Both the position numbers and the translations under genes were made by a program. A stretch of 64,000 nucleotides of DNA from Malurus cyaneus samueli. Lineage: Eukaryota > Chordata > Aves > Passeriformes > Maluridae. Of the stretch, positions 1 to 12,500 are shown one piece after another (within the stretch, counting starts at the first letter, position 1; every line of letters begins with the position of its first letter). Location of the stretch: contig CM019229.1 in the NCBI GenBank assembly GCA_009741485.1, positions 82,482-146,481 on the forward strand. The letters are read 5' to 3'. The notes under the pieces are model-generated. The model saw nothing but the letters and a program-made list of their open reading frames with translations, had not been told where the DNA came from and searched no databases.

Positions 1-393
1 ACCACAGCCTCTGACCACCATTGGCTCCGCTGCTGCATAGCTGCTCCCGTCAACTCTACCATCCCGACTCCCGCTGTTCACCGTCCCGCCCGCGTGCTCG
101 CGGAGACTGTCTCCCCGGTACCGCTTTCTGACCTACCCCCCGACCCTCGACACCCTCTGCCTGACCTGCTCCTTCCCGGCCAGAGCCTGCCCCTGCCATG
201 GACAGGACCCCCGCTTGCTTTGCGGGCTCCGGGCGGGATCCCGAGCCGGCCTCGCTGGGCCGGAGCCCTCAGCCGGCCTGGGGAGCATCGGGCGGGCGCT
301 GCGACTTCCCCGGGCCCCGGTTCCCGGGCTGGTTGGTGTGGTACCGGTGACAGCGCCTGTTGTCGGTTTCCCTGCTGATGAGTCCCACTCCAG
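1..393 (+). promoter_or_regulatory. GC-rich DNA upstream of the first visible DPP7 exon
   Basis: C+G rich with several CG dinucleotides. It is probably the DPP7 CpG island, covering either promoter or intron 1. No signal-peptide coding frame was found in it. Confidence 0.5.
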
Positions 394-506
394 CTGCCCG
401 TTCTGCGTGCCCGGCCTGGAGGAGCGGCTCTTCCCGCAGGTGCGGGACCACTTCAACTTCGAGACCTACGGCAACGGGACCTTCCCGCAGCGGTACCTGG
501 TGTCGG
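394..506 (+). CDS. DPP7: DPP7 exon with the mature N-terminus (5' boundary uncertain)
   Basis: The frame reads [18 protein letters not shown], then [12 protein letters not shown], matching the start of mature human DPP7. It ends at the donor g|GTAGGT with one base carried over. A possible acceptor (pyrimidine-rich, ending ...ctccag) precedes 394. There is no ATG in this frame between 215 and 410, so the signal-peptide exon must lie elsewhere, probably upstream of the window. Confidence 0.75.
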
Positions 507-3500
507 GTAGGTCCCGGGGATGCTGTGACTTCGGGCTGGATTCCTTTCTGCTTTAACTGCCCCGCTCCCGAGGCAGAGCAGGAGCTACAGAATAGCACTT
601 GGGCAGCCAAGAATCTGTGTGAGTGAAGGACCAACTTTGTATGAGCCAAGGGTTCCCCAGCATTGTCTATATACTCCTCTCTTTTTCATTCAATTTTACA
701 AAGGCTTATACTGATAGGACAAGGGGGGCTGGCTTTAAACTGAAAGACAGTAGGGTTAGATTGCATTTTAGGAAGGAATTCTTCCCTGTGAAAGTGGTGA
801 GGCCTTGGCATAGGTTGCTCAGAGGAGCTGTGGCTGCCCCACCCCTGGAAGTGTTCAAGGCCATGTTGAGCAGGGTTTGGAGCAATTTGGGATAGTGGGA
901 GGTGTTCCTGTCCATGGCAGAGGAGTGGAACTGGATGGGCTTTAAGGTCCTTTCCAGCACAAACCAGTATGGGATTCACTGCTTGCCTTCTGCTTGTTCT
1001 GGCTGTGTGGTGCAGGGGGGAATTGTGGGGACTGGTCTCTCTGGAGCAAGAGTATACTAGAAACAGGAGCTGTGTTAGTCTTGTACCAGAGCTAGCTCTG
1101 TGTGTGTGCCATCTCTTACAAATACAACTTAGTCTTCTGAATGCATCAGGAAAAACAAATAGTGGTTGAAATGTTGCATTCTGTACCAGTCATTTTTAGG
1201 AGTGAAAGCAAGTCCTTTTGGGTCAGTAGTTTGTGTTATTTAAAACAATGCAACTGTAGGTAGCTTAATCCATGCCAAACAATGAGCAGTGCCAACAAGG
1301 ATCCAGCGGTGTCTTCCTTCTGTGCCACTGACAGTAAAAGAGAAAAGGCCTTTCTAAACAGCCTGTGATTGAAATAGCATCAGTTTCTGTAACCAGTGTT
1401 GCATATTTTTCAACCCTGCGTACCCAGAGGAATTGGGGAGCAATTTGCAGGGAGAATGAAGTAGACCTGGGAATAGCAACAGACCTGAGCAGTGCCCAGC
1501 TTGGTGCCCACCTGCTGCTGCCTGCCAGGCAATGTGAGGGCTGCAGCTCACCTTCACATTGCCTGTTGCTCTGCAGCTTGTTCAGCACCTGTGCCAAGTC
1601 ATGTGTTTCACTAGGCATAAATTTATGGATCAGTTCAACCCAAAGATATGGACACACCAGTGAATTTTGAGAGCATACCCAAGGGTGAGATTACAGTTTT
1701 TGAACAGAATGTTGGGAATACATGACTTAAAGCATTGTGCAAGTTTTACTTGCTTTTTTAAAAAAGTGTTATGTTTTATCTGTGTGTCCTGGGCAGAGCT
1801 GAATAATACTTGTGAGGAGCAAAATTGCAGTTTTGCTGGCTTATAGAGAATTTCTTACTGAAAATTCCTGTAATTCCATTTCCCTCTATTGTTTTTTTTT
1901 TTGTGCAATATGAGACTTTTCAGATTATCAGCAAGAAGTTAGAGACTTGTTTCACAACAGGGCATCTGATACTGTTCAGTTTAGCTGGCAATTCCCCAGA
2001 ATTTCAGTCTAAAAATAGGTACCTTTTTAAGGTGCCTATCTGGTTTGCTTTTGGCTCCTGTGATAGTTGTTTACTCCAGAAGCCATGAAGCATATCAGGA
2101 GAAGAGCCAGAAGAAAGAGAACACTGCAGCATAGTGAGTCAGTCAGCCTCTTTGTTGAATGAAGAACAGCAGTTTCACTAATGAGAAGCTTCAAATCCCA
2201 TTCCAAGCCAAATCTGGCTTTGGAAAATCTGTGCTGAGAATGCCAAGAATTAAATTTGGGCCTCTCTGTTCATGGAAACAGCCTCATGTGACAGCAATGT
2301 GCACTTGTGAACTGCTGTGGAGGGTTCCTTTGGATGATGTGTTGCAATCAACAGTTAACTGATGGTCTGAGGTTTGTCATTGAAGAAGACTATTTATTAT
2401 CCATCTTAAGTCATGTGTAAGTTATGACTAAGCTAAAATCAAATGTTTGTTAAAGTCAGCAAGCATTAGAGTAACTGTTTCTTAGATAAACTAGTGTTGG
2501 CATCACAGCTCAGCTTGTCCTGCCCAGCTCAATTTGCCTTCAATTATAAACTGATCTGAGGATGAAGAACATTGTCTTCATTTACCATCATCTATATATA
2601 TGCATGACATATCATGTGAGATGTATATATGTGTGTGTGTTACATATATAAGCTATATCAGCATGTCCTGGGCTTATCCCCACAGTGTGGGCAGCAGGTG
2701 TGTGTATGGAGGGGATTCTGTTCCTCTGCTCTGCTCAGGTGAGACCCCATCTGCAGAGCTGCCTCCAGGCCCAGGACCTCAGCACAGGAAGGGTGTGGAG
2801 CTGCTGGAGTGAGTCCAGAGGAGCCAGAGACATGATCTGAGAGCTGGTATAGCAGAGCATTTCATCCTCTCCCAAGAGCTTATCTGTTGTTTGTTAGCCA
2901 GTTAGATAACTCAAACAGGACAAGATGTGTTGTAGAGAGATTTTTGGGCCATGGGGTTAACACTGGTCTGGCATTTCCCAACTGCCAATAAATACCTTAC
3001 TGTTGAAGTGAGATCTGACAAGATAAGCTGGATTTTGACTGACTGACAGCCATTCACTTTACAACTATAAAAGCCACCCCAAACTTTCACAAAGCAGAAA
3101 TCTGCTATAAATTTTTCTGGAAATGTGTGGAGTTTCTCCCATAAACAGGGGATGTCTGTTTTGCAGTTACTTCCCAGGGGTTAAGTGAAGGAATCTCTGT
3201 ATGTTATCATCATTTTGGTGGTAAATTACATTTGACTCCTAGTCAATACTATTTCTTTTGTCAGCTTTATAGATACCTTGATACCGTGCACTATTTTATG
3301 TTATGCTGTATCTACTAGTAGTTCTTTAGTTTTATGCTGTGTAGTGAGTAATTCTGATTAAGATCTTTTGTCTGTTATCTTTTGTCTGTTTAATAAATAA
3401 TTCATTTTTATAAGTAGATCTGATTTGCCATCATTAGAACTGTGAGCCAGAGTGATTTCTTAAAACTGTTGCCAAAATTTGAGGCTATGGCTTGTCTGAA

Positions 3501-6500
3501 GCTTCCACTCATCCCATGACAGTTGGAGCCCCTCTGCTCTGGAGACAGGCTGGGAGAGTAGGTGTGTTCAGCCTGGAGAAGAGAAGGCTCTGGGCACACC
3601 TTATTGTGACATTTCAGCACTTAAGGCTTGTGGAAAAGAAGGGACAAGGGACAGTGGTATGAAGCGACAGATGGTGGATTTGGATTGGATGTAAAGAAGA
3701 AATTTTTTTCAGTGTGGGTGAGGTGGCCCTGGTACAGGGTGGCTGCCCCATCCCTGGAAGTGTTCAACACCAGAATGGACAGGGCTTGGAGCAACCTGAT
3801 CTAATGGGAGGTGTCCCTGCCCATGGCAGAGAGCTTGAACTAGCTGGTCTTTGAAGGTCCCTCCCCCAACTCAAACCATCCTATGATAGGTAATTTTTTA
3901 TACATTTCAGCAGGAGCAGCAGAAAGATACAGGCAATTCCTTTATGCCAGTTTTTTGTAAAAATTGATCTGTGCAAGTGTTTTGGAGTAAGTTGGGCTGA
4001 AAAGGGTATGTAAATGGGAAATCACTCTTTTGGGGGGCATCTGTCTGCAAATGACTTGCAGAACTTGAGATGTTAGGTATTTTCAGGCAGAAGTGAAATT
4101 TTCAGGCCATGTACTGATCTCATGGAAGCTCTTATGTACCCCCACCCAAATGAGAGATTTCTGGAGCCCGACATTTCTGTCACCTGTGTGCCATCTCAGG
4201 TCTCAGGAATCGGCCTGTTCACAGAGTTCTTCCTTGTTAAGCTCCTGCCCAAACTCACCAAAAATGGATTCATTTCATGCATAAGTTGTTTATTGTGTTT
4301 TGGGGGATTTTATGTGTTTTTGTGGGCTGTTTTTTTTTTTAATTTTTAATTTGTTTTTTTCAATTGCCTCAGAAAAGTTCTGGAAGAAAGGATTTGGACC
4401 CATCTTTTTCTATACTGGCAATGAAGGTGACATCTGGACCTTTGCTCAGAACTCTGATTTCATATTTGAATTAGCAGAGGAACAGCAAGCACTTGTCATT
4501 TTTGCTGAACATGTGAGTATTTTAATCATTATGCATCCTTTAGAGTCCTGTTGTGTTCAGTGTTACCAAATTCAGCTTTCTGCAGGTCTGGAATACTAGT
4601 ACCATTCCTTGCCATGAAGCTGAGTGGGACCTGCTCATAAGAGAAAGCTTATAGCTTTCTCTCCATGACAGCAGATCATCTTTACTTAATCATGGTTTTT
4701 GAATAATTTTTTACTATGTCACACCACTCCGGGTACAGACTGCTTGTTTTTGGTTTTTTTTTTTTTTTAGTAGAGCCTATGCCACGAATGCTTTGCTTTT
4801 GTAAGTAGTATCTACAGGCCTTGAACTCCACGTTGGAGTAGAGAGATAACTTGGGATAATATTTAATGTCTTTAGCCCACAAAGTCCCAAGCCAACCTTT
4901 CCCATACTATTAAATCTACCATCTGTCAGCGTAGGCATGAAGAGATTATCCTGTTCCCTTTTGGTAGTTGGGGACTTCAGGGGAGACACACGTGCTGAGA
5001 ACCCATTTGGCACCCATTGAAGCAGCTTGTCATGTACTGTCCATCCTCTCCAGGATCTGTCCTGAAGGTCTCTGGGTATCAGGTGCAGTAGATAAGGAAC
5101 TTCTGCAGTTAGAGGACACCTTATGCTCTGGTTATCTCTTCCTATTAGTGCACACTTAACCCAGTTCTGTGGTGAAAGCAGAAAAGACCCAGACCAACAT
5201 TGCCTCAGTGTATCTCTTTCATTTCAGAGGTACTATGGGAAATCTCTTCCGTTTGGACTTGAGTCAACACAGCTGAAGAAGATGGGTCTGCTCACCGTGG
5301 AACAAGCCCTTGCTGACTATGCAGTGCTCATTACTGAGCTTAAGCAGCAGTTTGGTGCTGCAGACTGCCCTGTCATTGCTTTTGGAGGCAGGTAGGGATT
5401 ATGTGGGCTCCTTCCCTTTTCTGCATCCTTTCCCAGCCAAAGTTATCCTGGCCTCATAGAGCTCTCAAGGAAGTTCTCAGGGCAGAGCTTTAAGATATCC
5501 TGTTGAGAGCAGCTGTGCCTGTGCCTCAGCTCCCATGAGCTAATCACCAGGTCCCACTCTGCTTTCCCATCCAGCATTAGTCTCCATTTGTGGTTGCTTT
5601 GGAGAAGCACCCCTGACTGGATGTTTCTGAGCTTCTTCAATTTATGAATCGTCCAGAACTGCGGAAAAAAAAGTATTTTGGAAACGTAAAGGGAAAATAC
5701 CAGACTTGCCAGTGATGAGCAATAGAATGTGTGAGGAAACAAACAGTAATGGGGTCCCTCAATGTGCTTCATGAGGTGTTGGCTACAGTGAAGCTCACCT
5801 AAAATGTGTCTACACTAATCCATGCAGCATGATGATTAACCAAGAGGGGCTCAAAGCTTTGACCCAGGCCCACATGTTTGACACTACTGACAAAAGTGAA
5901 GTCTGGTAGGATAAATCCTGTGACTGGAGTGCCCTGTTGGATGGTTACAGGCTCTTCAGGAGGGATAGGCAGGGCAGAGGAAATGGGGAGATGGCATTGT
6001 ATGTAATGGAAGGGCTGGAATGTCTGGAGCTCATGACCGCCAGTGGGGCAGTTGAAAGCTTTTGGGTAAGAATCAACAGACAGATAAAATAATGCAGATG
6101 TCACTGTGAGAGTCTACTTAGGATCTCCCAGACAGGACCATGATGCCAACAAATGATACTTCGAGAAACTTAGGGTGGCTTCAAGTCAACTTTCCATGTC
6201 CTTATGGGGGACTTCAGCTTGCCAGAAATCAGTTGGGAAGATCACATAGCTGGTACAGTCTAGGCTAGAATTTTCCCTGAAAAACCCAGATGACAACTTT
6301 GTGGCACAGACTTGGAAAGATTCTTGATCTGCTGCTTGTCAGCAAAGGATTTTGTGAGTGACACAGGGATTGGCAGCCGTTTTGTTGGCCACTGCAGCCA
6401 TGAAGCCATTAAGTTTAAAATCTCTGTTGACAGGAGGAAAAGTGCCAGCAAAACCTCAACTCTGGCCATGAGGACAGCAGACTTCAGGCTCCTCCAGGAA

Positions 6501-9500
6501 TTATTGAGTAAAATTCCCTGGGAAAATATTTTTGTAGGTGATGGGATCCATCAGTGTTGGTCACTTTTTAAATATCACCTGTTAAGGGCACCGGAATGGC
6601 ACTTCCCAAATGTCTAAAGGCAGGCAAGGCAGAAGGCCAGGTTGGCTGTACAGGGATCTTGTATTGCAAATAAGGTGAAAAAGGAAGTGGTGTGCCCCGT
6701 GAAAGCAAGGTCAGGTGACTTGAGAAGAATACAGAGATACTGCTCCCCACTATAGGGAAAATCGTGGTACAAAACTATTGGAGTTGAAAGCTGCAGAAGT
6801 TGGAACAAAAATAACTACGAGAAAGAATGTAGAAATAAACATTGGGCCTAAGTTTCCGATGAGATGAATCAAGCCTAAACATATGGGACAGGCAAACCAG
6901 GCAGAGGTTTGCGCTAGATAACACAAAAGGCCCTGAGCTGGAGCAAGAATGCAAGCTTGATCCTGAATTGTGCAGGATCTGCTGCTTCAGCATTGATCTC
7001 CTCAAATCTTGGGGCTGATTGGATTCATCCAAGAATCCTCAAAGAGCTGCTGATGTGATTGCAAAACTTTTCTTGATGATTTTTGAGCAGTCTTGGGAAT
7101 CCAGAGAGGTCTCAGCTTACTGGAAGCTGGCAAACATTGGTCCAGTTTTCAAAAAGGGCAAGAAAAGACCCTGGAAACTACAAGCCTGTCAGTCTCACTT
7201 CAGTGCCAGTAAAGACTGGTAAAATTATGGAAATATTATTCTGGGAGGTATTGAAAAACAACCTGCAGGGCAGTGTAGTCATTTGTCACAGTCAGCTTCA
7301 GGAGAGGAAGGTCCTGCTTGTTGAACCTGATTTCCTTCTGTGATGGGGTAACCCACCTGATTGATCTATGAAAGCCAGTAAATGTCATTATTTTAGAGTT
7401 TATCGAACCTTTTGATGCTATCTCTCCCAAGGATTTTTCTGGACAAAATGTCCATCATATAGCTGAATAACATAATGGGTGAGCAACTGGCTCACTGGTT
7501 GGCACAAAGAATTATAGTGTTTGGGGTAACACCAGGCTCATGTCCAGTCACTGGTGGGATTCTGCAGGGCTCCATCCTCAGCCCTGTGCTTTTCTGCAGC
7601 TTTGTTAATGATCTGCATGCAGGACTTGAAGGAATATGAAGTCAGTTTGCCAACAACACTAAATTGGACAAGCCGTTGACTCCCTTGAAGGCAGAGAGGA
7701 CCTGCAAAGAGACCTCAATAAATCACAGAGATGGACAATCACTAGCCCTATAAAATTTCCCAAGGGCAAGTGCTGGATTCTTCATCTAGGATGGGGCAAC
7801 CCTGGCTGTGTGTATGGACTGGGGAATTGAATTCAGTTGCAGTGAACTAAAAAGCATTTGATCTGGCAGTTAGCATTAAGCCTCCAGTTGGCTGTGATGT
7901 GGTGACTGAACTGTTGATCTTATGGGGATTTATACTGTGACTATGAGGACACTAGCTAGTGTAGAAAAGCTCAGGAATTGTCCTGGGATTGGAAGATGGG
8001 AGAGGGATTCAGCAAAACCTCCTAGCTGGCTGCATGTTAGACTGCAGCTCTGTATGTGAAATTGAGAGGTCTGCAGCAGCCCTGAACACCTAAACCCAAA
8101 TGAAGAACACTTAAATATGGCAGTGCTGGAGAAGCACAGTATTTCCTTTGGAAGTGAAAAAACAGACTTCTTCTGGGGCTTAAAACTGTGCCAAATTAAC
8201 CTGAAATTACTTGCAGCAGGTTTCAGGTAATAAATAGCCCTGTCCCTAAGACCTGGGCTAGAGAAATGCAAATTGCTTTACATGTGAGTATGTGGGAACG
8301 ATGTATACTGCAACCACTGGAGGTGGTGGGGAGGGAGTGCCTTTAAGCTTGGAGTTAGACCAGGTTTAACCTATGTTTTGTGACATTTGCCACCCCTGAT
8401 GGCCTTGGAGGAACTCCACAGCCAAAGGCAAATTAATGACTTCTGTAATCTTGGATCTATCTAGCAGCTCTTGAGTCATGTATAGATTGTGGCCCTGGCA
8501 CTGAAGCTACCAAGGTGGCTTTGACTTTTCTTGTGGCATTTGTTAATGTTTCCCCTTCCCTGTATCTGTGCTGATCTGTTACTTGGGGTGCCCAGGGAGA
8601 GTACTTCCCAGTTTCCAGGAGTTGAGAGTTGTGCCATGTTCAGGGACGCTATTTGACAAAAGGCTGACAAAGTTGAGACTATTTCTAACTAGTTCTTGTC
8701 ATTCTGTATGCAAAATGTACAGGGTATCTTCTCTCTTTGAACAGTGAGTGTTTCACTCAAGCTCCCCTTTGCTCTGCTGTGAAACTATCAGGGATGTGCT
8801 CAGGATGGTGTAAAGTTAAATACTGATTTTCATTTGTCTTCTGAGCTGCTGTGTTCCCACCAGAGCTGGTGTGAGCATTTGGAGAAAAGCCAGTAAGAGC
8901 ATGGGGTGCTGCTCTTTGGCAAAACTGGATCAATATGAGGATGAGGCTCAAAGCATCACAGATATCCATGACCATCATGCATGTCACAGAGCATGTGTGA
9001 GAACATGAGACATCACGGATATCTGTGAGTTTCTTGTTACCTTGGGTTAGGTGAGTCTGTAAATGTTGGCCTGAACTTCTGAGTTATTACAGTATAAGTT
9101 ATCTGTTAAAGGGAGTAACTCTTGTGTCTCCTTGGCAGCTATGGAGGAATGCTGAGTGCTTACCTGAGGATGAAATACCCAAACATTGTGGCTGGAGCAT
9201 TAGCTGCCAGTGCTCCTCTGTTGTCTGTGGCTGGCCTTGGAGACCCCACCCAGTTCTTCAGAGATGTCACAGCAGTAAGTAACATCTCTTTTCAGGAGCA
9301 GTATTTTCTTCCTTTAGGAATGCTGTTTCTTTTTCCTTTTCCAGGTGTTTAAATACACATCTGTCTTCACAGCATCATTGCTAAGCAGGGAGTGCAATTA
9401 AATGATAACCTGGAATTAAAAACAGCAGCTGCAGGAAGGCTTAGCACTGCCTTAGCTGGGGCAGCTCAGTGTACAAAGGTGGTGCTCCAAGCAGCACAAC

Positions 9501-12500
9501 TCCATGACTGTACCTTTCGTACCACTAAGAATTCACTTTCCTATTCTAGTGGCTTGACCATATTACAGCCTGAAATTTTTCCTTTGTTCCTGGCTGAACC
9601 CCTTTGGTATAATTTATTTTTCAAATCCTCTCCCAAAATGCTGTATTTTGCACTGGTACCAATGATTCACAGCATCTCCTTAGTCCAAGGTGATTGCATT
9701 TCAATGAAGAACTTGGAAATCTTCATTTCACTAGCCAAAAATGTGCAAGATGTCCTGGGACCACTTAAAATTTAAATGTGGCTTTTTTAGTTTAAAGCTA
9801 GGAAAAGGTGGTGTTAGAACTGACTTACATTTAGCTTATAAGGAAAGAAGTTTACTACCTGGTAGTACTGAAATCTTGTGATGGTGTTTGCTCTGCCTCT
9901 CTTTTGACATGAATTTCTAGATCTGGGTGACACAGATGGCTTTGTATGGACTACATTTGTTGTCCCTCAGTTGGGGCTGAGGTCTGTGCCCGATGCAGGA
10001 CCAATGAGCACACAGAACTGAGACCTTTCATGTTCTTCTGCCCAGAATTAGGGCTAGGCTATAATTCATTAAGCTTTGGGGAGTTTGCAGGCTTTAATAC
10101 AAGTTACACCAAAGAAGTTGCACAGAACTTGTTCACTGGTCAACTTAACCAGTGCTTTTCTGCACATGCTTCAATCAGTGCCATCCTCACTATACCAAGG
10201 TGGTTGACATTAGCATGTGAGATGCTTCAGGGGTGATTTTTACTTTGCTACTTAGTCATAGGTTACCTTTGGGCCACCTTAGCATTCTTCTCCCCCATCC
10301 CTCTAGTCTGGAGGTGAATTATCTTTGTTGACATATTCTTGTCATTCTTGTCTTACTTTGCTGTGATTTTCCACTTAAAGACCACACCTGTGTACGCAGC
10401 TCCTGGTTTTTTTGCTCTTATTTGCATACATGAGCAACTTGTTTCTGTGCAGAGACTTACACAACACACAGCTTTACCAGTAAGTATAAAGAAGAGACTG
10501 TTACATGAAAATAAACACACTTGAAACTCCTAAATGTAAAAAAGAATAATAGACATCTTGTCTTAGAGTTATAAATTTCAAAACAAAAAATATACTAACA
10601 TTTTGTGTGGAAAAATTCACAACACCAGAGGTTTCTGTCTAAAATGGAGACAGAGAAGTCCTGTAATTTTATTTTAATAGAGGGAGAGGCCATGGGGTAT
10701 TTCCCATGAGGTGTCTCAAATTGTTGGGGGTGGCAACAGCCCCCTTTTTGTCCTAATTTTCTGGACACATCACCCTCTTCCTTTCCCTGTTGGCAGAGAT
10801 ACTCGGAAAGGCACAGACTTCCCCTGAATCACCTTCTATGTCCCCTCACTATCAATAACACGCCACCCCCACCCCCCCCCTTTTTTTTTAAGTCTTTGTT
10901 TTTTTTTCTCTAGATTTAGGAATTTAACATGGCTTTGCTGAACAACAGTCTTGAGTGTTGAGTAATAACTTTACTCAGTTTTGATAACAACATTTTCTAG
11001 AACTGACAGTTTCTTCCATTAGTTCCCTAAGTCCCTGGCCCTATCTAGAAGCAGATTCACATGGTCTGTTTGTAAAGACACATTCATCTTATTCCTTTCA
11101 ACTCCTAGTCTCTTCATTTTCTCAATAATTTTCTTTGCAAACTTTAATTTTCATTGATTTAATCTTTTCTTCCTGGATCTTCTTTGGTTTTGTGATTATT
11201 TGCAGTGACATCATTTTCTGTCCTCTAGCCATTTCTGGATCAGGAGGCCTGGCTACCACCTGCATCCCCTTGATCACCTGCTGCATTGACTGCACTAAGC
11301 AAGGTATCACCTATGGTAAAAAGACTAGAATTGCTATAGCATGTATGAGGAGAAATAGCATTTGTTTAACCTATAGTCCACCAGATAACCATGAAAACAT
11401 ATCCCATTCCCATCTTTTCTGTGTCTGGGCTGGTACATGAGCTAAACTTTATTTCCTTTGCTGTCTGTGTTACCTCTTTTCCATTGTCATCTATTTGCAA
11501 ACAGCAGCTTGAGTAATTTAATTTTCCAAAAACTCCTCCTTCTTCTGCTAATAGGTAATCGGATACCATCTGATGGTGAAATGTCACATTCCTTATTTGA
11601 GTGGATTGATCAGCAAGAAGGTCAAGAGCTGGAGCTGTCTGGTTGGTTATTATTTCAGACAGCTTGTAACCTAATTATCCCATTCAAATTAGAGATGGGT
11701 TCTGTAGCATCTGATATTAATTCATTAGGATTCCAAGTGGCTGCTCCATTGTGTTGTATGATTTGTGCTGGTGGCCATTCATCTTTTCCCCATTTTTGGG
11801 CACTCCCTCCAGCCAGGGATGCATCAGTTGATTAGTTTTCTCTGATTAAATCATCCTATGCTTTGATTCCCAGCTGATTTCCCTGAATTTGTGGTAGCAA
11901 AAGAACAACAGTCTCATCTACCCTATATAACATATCCTTGACCAGTTCAGAGGTAACCTGTAATAAGCATGTTGGCCACAAATCCAATGATGTCCTTTCA
12001 AGGCCCATGTTGTGTTAGCAAAGGGGCTTTCCTACCCTTTGTCATCAATTGGTGGGTCAAAATGCAGCTTGTTTCCTGGACCTAATGGTCCTCCAACAAT
12101 AGCTGCCCTACCGTAAGAGTCACAATACCTGTATTTCCAACTTCCCACATGAGGTTTCTACCTATAGTTATATACCCTAACTATTACTGTTGGATTTGGA
12201 CCAGAACTCAGTGAAAAGGGTTTGAGTTCTGTTCTGATGTCACCACTTCCACTGATAGTCACAGACAACATGTGTGTTCTACTTGTGGAATTGTCTCAGG
12301 GGCAGCTTAAAAACAGGTGGTCAAAAAAAACCTATTTTTTTTAGGTTTTCCTCACTGTTTTAGGTCCATTCCCACTGTTTTACAGTCTTCAAAATCCTTC
12401 TGATAAGTGTGATAGGAGCACTTTACCCAGCTACCATTAGTGAACTTAACATTCATTTGATTCCATCTGCCTTGATATTTGTAACAATCATAAGGAGGGC

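Noticed and set aside
198..348. ATG at 198 as DPP7 start, spliced to 394
   Set aside because: The joining phases fit, but the intron would be only about 45 bases, below the vertebrate minimum. The encoded peptide is not a signal sequence.
9946..10236. 96-residue + strand ORF in DPP7 intron 4
   Set aside because: No recognisable domain, no splice support and no homology to DPP7. Likely chance.
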